Source: Zea mays (lineage: Eukaryota > Streptophyta > Magnoliopsida > Poales > Poaceae). Taken from it: a stretch of DNA of 64,000 bases. Of the stretch, positions 44,490 through 53,684 are shown piece by piece. Under the pieces are notes generated by a model that was not told the origin of the DNA, did not search any database, and saw nothing but the letters and a program-made list of their open reading frames with translations. Numbering within the stretch: position 1 is the first letter of the stretch; every line of letters starts with the position of its first letter. The translations under genes were made by a program, and so were the position numbers. The DNA lies in contig NC_050104.1 in the NCBI RefSeq assembly GCF_902167145.1, forward strand, positions 97,971,849-98,035,848, read 5' to 3'.

Positions 44490-45530
44490 GGGCCATACGA
44501 GGAAAGCGGTTACACTCGGCGAGAGAGCTCACCGGGGTCGGCCGGATCTCTTGGCCGGGACTGCGGTGGGGCGGGGGAAGAGGGTTCGCCGACGAACGGA
44601 GCCGGGCGCGAGGTGCTGCTACGGCGACGTCGAGGAGGAGGAGGAGCCGCAGGGGGGCGCTGGATCCGCCGCCGCGGCTCCATCTCTGCGAACCACCCGC
44701 CATCCCCGCCGCGACAGCCACGATCCCAGCGTACCCCCTCGTCGTGCACATGGGCGACACCGTGCTACTGCCCGCCCCCCCGTCATCCCCTCGATCTGGC
44801 GCACGCGCTCGTGTTCACGGTCGGCGTTGTCCGGGTAAGGCTCGCGGTCGAAGGGTTGGTCGGCGTTAGTGCGGGGGTGCTCGAGCTCGCGCCACATCTG
44901 CAAGAGCGAGGAGGGCGCGTTGAGGGAGGGCGCTTGCGGGTGCGGCGGCGGTCGAGGAGAGGAGGAAGGAGGAGGGGTCGAGGGTGGAGACCGGGTGGAG
45001 GCGCGCAAGCGCGAGGAGCTCGGCCAGGCGGTTGCGGCGCTCGACCTCGCGTCCATGGAGGAGAGCACCTCCTCGGCCTGGCGCGCGACCCAGCGGCTGA
45101 GGAGGCGCGACTCCCGCCTCCGCCTGCGCACCGCCGACGACTCGGCCTCGCCGTATTCACGCGGAGGACGCCCTGGATGGTGGATCCGAGGCGTTCCATG
45201 GCCTGCCCTATGGCGTCAAGGCAACATGCTGCGCCGAGGTGGAGGCCGGGTTAATTATGTGGGGCGGGGGAAGAGGGTTCGCCGACGAACGGAGCCGGGC
45301 GCGAGGTGCTGCTACGTCGACGTCGAGGAGGAGCCGCGGGGGGGGGGGGGGGAGCTGGATCCGCGGGCGGTGAATCGCGGCGGGGGGAGGGCGTGCGCGG
45401 GTTTCGCGGCGTGGGCTGCTGAGGTGGGGGCGCTGGATCCGCGGGCGGTGAATCGCGACGGGGGTGAGGGCGTGCGCGGGTTTCGCGGCGTGGGCTGCTG
45501 AGGGCGGGGGCAGTCTACAATTGGCTCTTA
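44490..45530 (-). pseudogene. H2 5' part: unrecognised GC-rich gene piece
   Basis: Very GC-rich. On the minus strand a stretch from about 45,200 down to 44,900 looks coding (AMERLGSTIQGVLR, SRLLSRWVARQAEEVLSSMD) with Leu/Ala-rich continuation and frame changes; I do not recognise the family. The 44,560-44,660 block recurs at 45,255-45,345, and a GCGGGTTTCGCGGCGTGGGCTGCTGAG block recurs at about 45,397 and 45,475. A run of 14 G lies at about 45,339. Confidence 0.4.
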
Positions 45531-45547
45531 ATAGTTGTAGAGATATA

Positions 45548-45923
45548 TGTTTAAATAAATAACGATGAATCTAGACACATATATGAAACAAATACATTAA
45601 TTATTGTATAAATAAACTAAAAAGATAAAACAAATTTTATTTTGGTACGGCGGGAGTGCAGCGTTAGGGTTCGATTTGTTGAGAACTACGTCACCACGGA
45701 TCACCAGATCCGCTCCCTTCCCTCCCGTCAGCAGTAGAGGCGCAAGAAGCTGTAGAGTACCCGTCTTCCTTCCCATTAGCACGACAGAGGAAACACAATA
45801 GACACGATGTAGGGTTGGGCCTCTGGTCTCTTTCTCTTCTCTCTTCCATATGAGGGGTACATGTTCTATATATAGAGACGCGATAGCCCTCAGGGCTATA
45901 TTCGGTATTTGCCCACATAACCC
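45548..45923 (-). repeat. Truncated LTR piece, array copy 1
   Basis: Matches the LTR at 50097-50492 but stops at CACATAACCC, losing the last roughly 20 bp, and joins the transposase-gene piece. The same truncation is present in copy 2 at 47823-48198. Confidence 0.85.
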
Positions 45924-46066
45924 ATTAGCGCCGAGGTCATTCTATCAACAACTTTCGACAATATTCAGATGTCTACTTGACTGTAGACCAGTACATGGAG
46001 GTAAAAATCTAATTTAACAGCTCATTCAGATGTGAATGTAATTTTGAGCTAACACTTTATATGCAG

Positions 46067-47238
46067 GTAACTCTTCCATGGATGGAACACCGGCCGCAGG
46101 CTTACAAGGCTTTGTGTGAGATATGGGCTTCGACCGAGTGGATTGAGAAGTCAAACAGAAATCGACATAGGCAGCGCCATCAACAGGACGAGGACGATGA
46201 TGAGGTCGTAGTCAACCATACCTATGGGGCTGATGGACACATTCGGTTGGCTAAGCGAATGGTGAGTATGTAGTATTCTGTTTTACTCAGAAATGAAACA
46301 GGATTGAACTCATATATTTGCAGGAGGCTCAAAATGGAGTTGTCCCAAGCCCAATCGATGTTTATAGGAGAGGGCATCGAGCGAAAAATAGTGAAATCTC
46401 CGATGAGCTGTGTAGTCAAACGGCCGTTGAGCGTATGGTTAGTTGTTGTTATGATTAATATTTTCTTGTCATATAGCTATAAATTACATGTGTGCTGAAC
46501 CTTCATATTGTATTGCAGGAGACATACGGGCAGGAGATGGTTAAGAAGTATGGAGAAGACTACGATTGGCGAGGAGCGCCAACCATCGACGCTGAAGTTG
46601 TGCATTCACTTGGAGGCAAGGCGCATGGACGATAAGAACTTGTAAATTGTTTTCAATAATATTGGAACTACGACCGAATAGCTAATTTTCTTGTTTTTCA
46701 AGATATTCTATGTTTACCGGTGTTATCGATTCGACGGAGTTGCGTTCTCGTGGCGGCTCTTCGTCGCAGGCGGGCTGTGGTAGTAGCAGCCGTAGTCGCC
46801 GCTCTGTATCTAGCATGGAGGAAGCTATGAGGGAGCAGCAAGAAAAGTTTCGTGAAGATCTACGGCAACAACAAATGGCATTTCTCCAACAGCAATCAGA
46901 GTACATGGCTGCTTACAATGCACAGGCGCAACAAGCAATGAACGTGAGTGTCTTATTTATTCTCAACACGCTCGATATTGGTTCTATAACTAATATATTA
47001 TATTTGCAATAGTCTTGGTTTCCACAGCAGGCACAGCAGCAACCATTTGTTTTCCCTCAATTTCAGCCGCCGATGCCTCAGTGGGGATTACATGCTCCGC
47101 CACCTCCACCTCCACATCAGGTTATTCAATTTAGTTAAGACTTGTCGTTTGTATCAACCTAATTTCAAATCTTTACTAAACTTGATTTTGTAGGGATCCG
47201 GGGTCATGGGCCACAACACGCCACCACCGGTCATACGT
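46067..47238 (+). pseudogene. Ptta/En/Spm (CACTA) transposase-gene piece, copy 1
   Basis: Six exon-like segments with GT-AG borders: 46067-46261, 46324-46437, 46519-46635, 46703-46943, 47014-47120 and from 47194. They encode the plant Ptta/En/Spm transposase-type protein of CACTA elements: PWMEHRPQAYKALCEIWAS, HIRLAKRM, GQEMVKKYGEDYDWRG, then a Gln-rich helix (EEAMREQQEKFREDLRQQQM) and a Pro-rich tail. Such proteins are accessory DNA-binding proteins of CACTA transposition. In this copy the third intron donor reads GACGATAAG, giving a TAA instead of a splice. The N-terminal part is missing and the tail runs into the gene-flank block, so this is a fragment. Confidence 0.8.
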
Positions 47239-47822
47239 GGAGGTTATCTTTGTGTCATAAGTTGTCGACGTTTAGGGTTTAGAGCCGTCGTGATCGTATC
47301 CTCCGGCCTGAACAACGTTGTTTTATGTTCAGAGCGGAGGACCCGACTTTTACGTTTACCTCGCTCACGTTTTCTGTCGACGACGTTCTTTAGTAGTGCC
47401 CCCGCGCATCGGTGTGGATGGACGCGCAGTGGGATATATATGTGTTTCCAGGTAGTTGGAGATTCGAAACGAACCAGTGATGTAGATTTGTTTCATCTAA
47501 ATATATGCTATAGTTCAAAACTGCTGAAGCCTTTTTGAGCAGTGTCGTCGTTGATGTGGCGCTGCGCTTGTGACGTTCTTTCGTGTCGCTAGCCAAAACA
47601 GAAGTATATCGTGACAATCGGTTGCGGGGCAGCTGGCGACATCCACTTTCTCGGCTCTCGTCCATCCACCAATTCTTAAGCTAGAAACGACACTGAAATG
47701 ATCCTATTGCAAAATAACTTTGTCTAAGAGATTATCTCAATCGTGTCCTGTCTTATTATTGCAACCAAATACTCTCTCTGTCCCAAAACATTAGTCATCT
47801 TACCTCTTGAATTTTTTATATA

Positions 47823-48198
47823 TGTTTAAATAAATAACGATGAATCTAGACACATATATGAAACAAATACATTAATTATTGTATAAATAAACTAAAAAGA
47901 TAAAACAAATTTTATTTTGGTACGGCGGGAGTACAGCGTTAGGGTTCGATTTGTTGAGAACTACGTCACCACGGATCACCAGATCCGCTCCCTTCCCTCC
48001 CGTCAGCAGTAGAGGCGCAAGAAGCTGTAGAGTACCCGTCTTCCTTCCCATTAGCACGACAGAGGAAACACAATAGACACGATGTAGGGTTGGGCCTCTG
48101 GTCTCTTTCTCTTCTCTCTTCCATATGAGGGGTACATGTTCTATATATAGAGACGCGATAGCCCTTAGGGCTATATTCGGTATTTGCCCACATAACCC
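47823..48198 (-). repeat. Truncated LTR piece, array copy 2
   Basis: Same as 45548-45923, preceded by the uninterrupted H2 target site. Confidence 0.85.
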
Positions 48199-48341
48199 AT
48201 TAGCGCCGAGGTCATTCTATCAACAACTTTCGACAATATTTAGATGTCTACTTGACTGTAGACCAGTACATGGAGGTAAAAATCTAATTTAACAGCTCAT
48301 TCAAATGTGAATGTAATTTTGAGCTAACGCTTTATATGCAG

Positions 48342-49513
48342 GTAACTCTTCCATGGATGGAACACCGGCCGCAGGCTTACAAGGCTTTGTGTGAGATATG
48401 GGCTTCGCCCGAGTGGATTGAGAAGTCAAACAGAAATCGACATAGGCAGCGCCATCAACAGGACGAGGACGATGATGAGGTCGTAGTCAACCATACCTAT
48501 GGGGCTGATGGACACATTCAATTGGCTAAGCGAATGGTGAGTATGTAGTATTCTGTTTTACTCAGAAATGAAACAGGATTGAGCTCATATATTTGCAGGA
48601 GGCTCAAACTGGAGTTGTCCCAAGCCCAATCGATGTTTATAGGAGAGGGCATCGAGCGAAAAATAGTGAAATCTCCGACGAGCTGTGTAGTCAAGCGGCC
48701 GTTGAGCGTATGGTTAGTTGTTGTTATGATTAATATTTTCTTGTCATATAGCTATAAATTACATGTGTGCTGAACCTTCATATTGTATTGCAGGAGACAT
48801 ACGGGCAGGAGATGGTTAAGAAGTATGGAGAAGACTACGATTGGCGAGGAGCGCCTACCATCGATGCTGAAGTTGTGCATTCACTTGGAGGCAAGACGCA
48901 TGGACGGTATGAACTTGTAAATTGTTTTCAATAATATTGGAACTACGACCGAATAGCTAATTTTCTTGTTTTTCAAGATATTCTATGTTTACCGGTGTTA
49001 TCGATTCGACAGAGTTGCGTTCTCGTGGCGGCTCTTCGTCGCAGGCGGGCTGTGGTAGTAGCAGCCGTAGTCGCCGCTCTGTATCTAGCATGGAGGAAGC
49101 TATGAGGGAGCAGCAAGAAAAGTTTCGTGAAGAGCTACGGCAACAACAAATGGCATTTCTCCAACAGCAATCAGCGTACATGGCTGCTTACAATGCGCAG
49201 GCGCAACAAGCAATGAACGTGAGTGTCTTATTTATTCTCAACACGCTCGATATTGGTTCTATAACTAATATATTATATTTGCAACAGTCTTGGTTTCCAC
49301 AACAGGCACAACAACAACCATTTGTTTTCCCTCAATTTCAGCCGCCGATGCCTCAGTGGGGATTACATGCTCCGCCACCTCCACCTCCACATCAGGTTAT
49401 TCAATTTAGTTAAGACTTGTCGTTTGTATCAACCTAATTTCAAATCTTTACTAAACTTGATTTTGTAGGGATCTGGGGTCATGGGCCACAACACGCCACC
49501 ACCGGTCATACGT
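48342..49513 (+). pseudogene. Ptta/En/Spm (CACTA) transposase-gene piece, copy 2
   Basis: The tandem duplicate of the piece at 46067, offset 2275 bp, with the same six exon segments. Here the third intron donor is intact (GACGGTATGAAC), so the exons could be spliced in frame through HGR into YSMFTGVIDS. A few residues differ (P for T in ASPEW, E for D in REELRQ). No start region is present. Possible expression would depend on the truncated LTR piece upstream, which points the other way. Confidence 0.8.
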
Positions 49514-50096
49514 GGAGGTTATCTTTGTGTCATAAGTTGTCGACGTTTAGGGTTTAGAGCCATCGTGATCGTATCCTCCGGCCTGAACAACGTTGTTTTA
49601 TGTTCAGAGCGGAGGACCCGGCTTTTACGTTTACCTCGCTCACGTTTTCTGTCGACGATGTTCTTTAGTAGTGCCCCGCGCATCGGTGTGGATGGACGCG
49701 CAGTGGGATATATATGTGTTTCCAGGTAGTTGGAGATTCGAAACGAACCAGTGATGTAGATTTGTTTCATCTAAATATATGCTATAGTTCAAAACTGCTG
49801 AAGCCTTTTTGAGCAGTGTCGTCGTTGATGTGGCGCTGCGCTTGTGACGTTCTTTCGTGTCGCTAGCCAAAACAGAAGTATATCGTGACAATCGGTTGCG
49901 GGGCAGCTGGCGACATCCACTTTCTCGGCTCTCGTCCATCCACCAATTCTTAAGCTAGAAACGGCACTGAAATGATCCTATTCCAAAATAACTTTGTCTA
50001 AGAGATTATCTCAATCGTGTCCTGTCTTATTATTGCAACCAAATACTCTCTCTGTCCCAAAACATTAGTCATCTTACCTCTTGAATTTTTTATATA

Positions 50097-50492
50097 TGTT
50101 TAAATAAATAACGATGAATCTAGACACATATATGAAACAAATACATTAATTATTGTATAAATAAACTAAAAAGATAAAACAAATTTTATTTTGGTACGGC
50201 GGGAGTACAGCGTTAGGGTTCGATTTGTTGAGAACTACGTCACCACGGATCACCAGATCCGCTCCCTTCCCTCCCGTCAGCAGTAGAGGCGCAAGAAGCT
50301 GTAGAGTACCCGTCTTCCTTCCCATTAGCACGACAGAGGAAACACAATAGACACGATGTAGGGTTGGGCCTCTGGTCTCTTTCTCTTCTCTCTTCCATAT
50401 GAGGGGTACATGTTCTATATATAGAGACGCGATAGCCCTCAGGGCTATATTCGGTATTGGCCCACATAACCCTTCATTAGGGTTTCTCAACA
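50097..50492 (-). repeat. 3' LTR of LTR element D (minus strand)
   Basis: On the minus strand it runs TGTTGAGAAACC...TTTAAACA (396 bp) and is preceded by the purine tract AAGGGGGAC, so it is a 3' LTR with its internal region to the right. Array copies 1 and 2 hold truncated versions of it. Frames on the minus strand in this LTR (for example 50240-50467) recur in each copy and are not genes. Confidence 0.8.
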
Positions 50493-50635
50493 GTCCCCCT
50501 TGGGCGAATACCTCGACCAACACATGCCTCGTTAAAACTCCAAAAAACCCAGTGGGAAAAATATGGAGAAAGAGTGCATGGTGATACAAATTGCATTTGC
50601 ACTTTGTTGCCTCGTTAAAAACCTCATGTGAGAAA
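50493..50635 (-). mobile_element. Element D internal region, part 1
   Basis: PPT and 3' noncoding sequence with the GTTAAAAC.CC..AAAACCCAGTGGGA motif common in this type of grass element. It is interrupted by Gypsy-2 and continues at 62853. Confidence 0.7.
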
Positions 50636-52254
50636 TGTCGGCGTTTCGAGACCGGGGGGTCCCTGGGCCGACGAGTGAATGTCGCCGCGTGCCCCAGCCC
50701 AGATGGGTCGAGCGCGAGGGCGAGCGCGAAGGGGGGAGAGCGAGGCGGCCGGAGACCGGTGTGAGAGAGGTGGGAATCCCGCGGCCTTCGTGTTCGTCCC
50801 GCGCCCAGGTCGGGTGCGCTTGCAGTAGGGGGTTACAAGCGTCCACACGGGAGAGGGAGCAAGCGGCCCCAAGCGAGCGCCTGTCTCATCCTCGTCCCCG
50901 CGCGGCCAACCCTCGCTAAGAGGGCCCTGGTCCTTCCTTTTATAGGCGCAAGGAGAGGATCCAGGTGTACAATGGGGGGTGTAGCAGAGTGCTACGTGTC
51001 TAGCGGAGGAGAGCTAGCGCCCTAAGTACATGCCGTTGTGGCAGCCGGAGAGATTTTGGCACCCAGCTGGTGTGATGTCGTGGCCGTCGGAGGAGCGATG
51101 GAGCCTGGCGGAGGGACAGCTGTTGGAGCGGTTGAGTCCTTGCTGACGTCCTCTTGCTTCCGTAAGGGGGCTGAGAGCCGCCGCCGTCACAGGGTACGCG
51201 GGGCGCCATCATTGCCTATCCGGCGGAGCTAGCCAGATGGGACGCCGGCCTCGTTCCCTGCGGCCCGAGTCAGCTCGGGGTAGGGTGATGATGGCACCTC
51301 CTGTTGACGTGGCTGGTCTACGCCCTAGGTTGGGCGATGTGGAAGCTCCTCCGAGGCCGAGGTCGAGTCTGTCTTCCGAGGTCGAGGTCGAGTCCGAGCC
51401 CCTGGGTCGGGCGAGGCGGAGTTCGTCGTCTTCTAGGGCTGAGCCCAAGTCCAAGCCCTGGGTCGGGCGAGGCGGAGTTCGTCGTCTTCTAGGGCTGAGC
51501 CCAAGTCTGAGCCCTGGGCCGGGCGGAGCGGAGTTCATCGTCTTCTGGGGCTGAGCCCGAGCCCGAGCCCTGGGTCGGGCGGAGCGGAGTTCGCCGTCTT
51601 CCGGGACTTAGCCCGAGTCCGAGCCCTGGGTCGGGCGGAGCGGAGTTCGCCGTCTTCCGGGACTTAGCCCGAGTCCGAGCCCTGGGTCGGGCGGAGCGGA
51701 GTTCGCCGTCTTCCGGGACTTAGCCCGAGTCCGAGCCCTGGGTCGGGCGGAGCGGAGTTTCCTATGATGCCTTCGGTAGGGCCTGACTGCCTGTCAGTCT
51801 CACTCTGTCAAGCGGCACCGCAGTCGGAGTGGCGCAGGCGGCGCTGTCCTCCTGCCAGATCGGTCAGTGGAGCGGCGAAGTGACGGCGGTCACTTCGGCT
51901 CTGCCGGCTGGGGGGCGCGCGTCAGGATAAAGGTGTCAGGCCACCTTTGCATTAAATGCTCGATTTGGTCGGTTGGTGCGGCGATTTGGTCAGGGTTGCT
52001 TCTTAGCGAAGGCAGGGCCTCGGGCGAGCCGGAAATATGTTCGCCGTTGGAGGGGGGCCTCGGGCGAGACGGAAATCCTCCGGGGTCGGCTGCCCTTGTC
52101 CGAGGCTAGGCTCGGGCGAGGCGTGATCGAGTCGCTCGAATGGACTGATCCCTGACTTAGTCGCACCCATCAGGCCTTTGCAGCTTTATGCTGATGGGGG
52201 TTACCAGCTGAGAATTAGGAGTCTTGAGGGTACCCCTAATTATGGTCCCCGACA
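50636..52254 (-). repeat. 3' LTR of Gypsy-2
   Basis: 1619 bp, next to the PPT (GGCTCGGGGGCTAC on the minus strand at about 52,255-52,268). It has six 56-bp minisatellite units (about 51,420-51,756) against five in the other LTR. TATAAAA on the minus strand at about 50,938-50,944. Confidence 0.95.
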
Positions 52255-53684
52255 GTAGCCCCCGAGCCTCGAAGGGAGTGTTAGCACTCGCTTGGAGGCT
52301 TTCGTCGCACTTTTTTGCAAGGGGACCAGCCTTTCTCGGTTGCGTTTTGTTCCGGCGGGTGCGCGCGAGCGCACCCGCCGGGTGTAGCCCCCGAGGCCTC
52401 GAAGGAGTGGTTTCACTCCTTCGAGGTCTTAATGCCTTGCGTAATGCTTCGGCTGGTCTGGTTGTTCCCTCATGCGAGCTGGCCATAGCCCGGGTGTACG
52501 GTCGGGTCCCAAGTTCTCGGGCTGGTATGTTGACGCTGTCAACGGTTTGGCCGGAGCCGGGTTTGCGAGAGCAGCCCCTGAGCCTCTGCACAGGGCAAGA
52601 GGGCGATCAGGGACAGACTCGGCTTTTTTACATACGCCCCTGCGTCGCCTTTCCGCAAGGAGGAGGGGGGAAAGCGCCATGTTGCCCTCGATGGGCGCCG
52701 AACATGGTGTCTCCGGTGAGCTGCAAGCGGGTAATCCGAGTGGACGTCCGTGCCCCGTTCGTTAGGGTCGGCTAGGGGCCCAGAGGCACGCCCAAAAGTA
52801 CCTGCGGGTGATCTGCCGGACCCGGTCCCCTGGCGACGGGGTCCGAGGGCTCGATGCCTCCCTCTGATGGGATTCCGTTACAAGATCGCTCCCGCTGGTC
52901 TCGGAAATGTCCTAGGGTACCTCGGGAGCGTAGTCCAAGCCTTGGTTATGTATCGAACGTACCCATGGTCATCCCTCGCTCGGCGTCTGAGGTGGCTGTG
53001 AACCCTTCGGGGGCCAGCCTTCGAACCCCTGATCAGTAATGGGCGCGGAGCCCGAATAGCCTGAGGCGGCCGTGGAACCCTTCCGAGGGGCCGGCCTTTG
53101 AACCTCTGACCAGTAGTGGGTGTAGGGCCCACGCGATCTGAGGCGGCTGTCGAACCCTTCCGGGGGGCCAGCCTTCGAACCTCTGATCAGTAGGGAGGCT
53201 CGGAGCCTGGTTCCTTCACAGGGAAGGATCCTTTTCGGGGTATCCCCCTTTCCCGGTCCATGTTGCAAGAGAGAGAAAGAGGAAAAAAGGAAAAGGATAC
53301 GAAATCGAACGACGCGGCGTACCTTTTTTGGCGCGGTTATTACGACGAAGGCGAAGCGTCGTCTGCTTCTCCTGCCAGAGGCGCCGCCTGTTCCGCCGCA
53401 GAGTTAATGCGACGAGGCGAGTGGTTCGCGGGGCGGCCGTTGCGCGTGCGTGAGCCGTCCGGGGAACGGCTGTTTTGCTTTGTGTTTTCGAATCCCGCGC
53501 CCGGTCCGGGCGGAATGTTTGAACCGGTCTCGCCTTGGTCTTTATATACCCGGGAGAGGGTCTGGTGACGGTTCTTTGCTCCGCCTCCTGCCTCCCTCTT
53601 AGGTTTTCGCAACCCGAGAGACTTAGCCAGAGAAGAGGAAACCGCCCTCCCTGCCCCTTGCGCCGCCACCCCTTCCGCTCGGTG
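52255..53684 (-). other. Gypsy-2 3' noncoding region and antisense-gene promoter
   Basis: PPT, then sequence homologous to 15,060-16,281 of Gypsy-1, including three roughly 65-bp units (about 52,985-53,200; ..TTCGAACC.CTGATCAGTA). A purine-rich stretch (53,268-53,300) and a TATATA at about 53,544 (CTTTATATACCC) lie on the plus strand about 140 bp ahead of the antisense gene's ATG, so this is its probable promoter. Confidence 0.65.

Larger units (their letters stand above)
39139..45543 (-). mobile_element. Helitron H2, gene-capturing, 6.4 kb
   Basis: On the minus strand the 5' end is TCTCTACAACTATTAAGAG (starting 45543) and the 3' end has CGTTGCAACG, GCACGGGCAC, TCAT and CTAG (ending 39139). 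Flanks are A (39138) and T (45544). Joining them gives GAATTTTTTA/TATATG, exactly the uninterrupted sequence in the two other array copies (A47818/T47819 and A50092/T50093). This is direct evidence for the borders and for absence of a target duplication. No RepHel gene is present. Cargo: pieces like NUP96 and thaumatin-like protein on its own strand, an L-gulonolactone oxidase piece on the other, TORTIFOLIA1-like pieces and a MITE. Confidence 0.95.
38559..50492 (+). repeat. Tandem array, 2.27-kb period, interrupted by H2
   Basis: The block GGAGGTTATCTTTG... (about 580 bp) starts at 38559, 47239 and 49514; the LTR piece that follows starts at 45548, 47823 and 50097. The distance is 2275 bp between the two complete units. 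Order: flank, LTR piece, transposase-gene piece, flank, LTR piece, transposase-gene piece, flank, LTR. Copies differ at only a few positions by eye. The first flank copy is separated from its LTR piece by Helitron H2. The flank block contains frames such as 38710-38985 (minus), repeated in each copy, with no sign of being genes. Confidence 0.95.
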
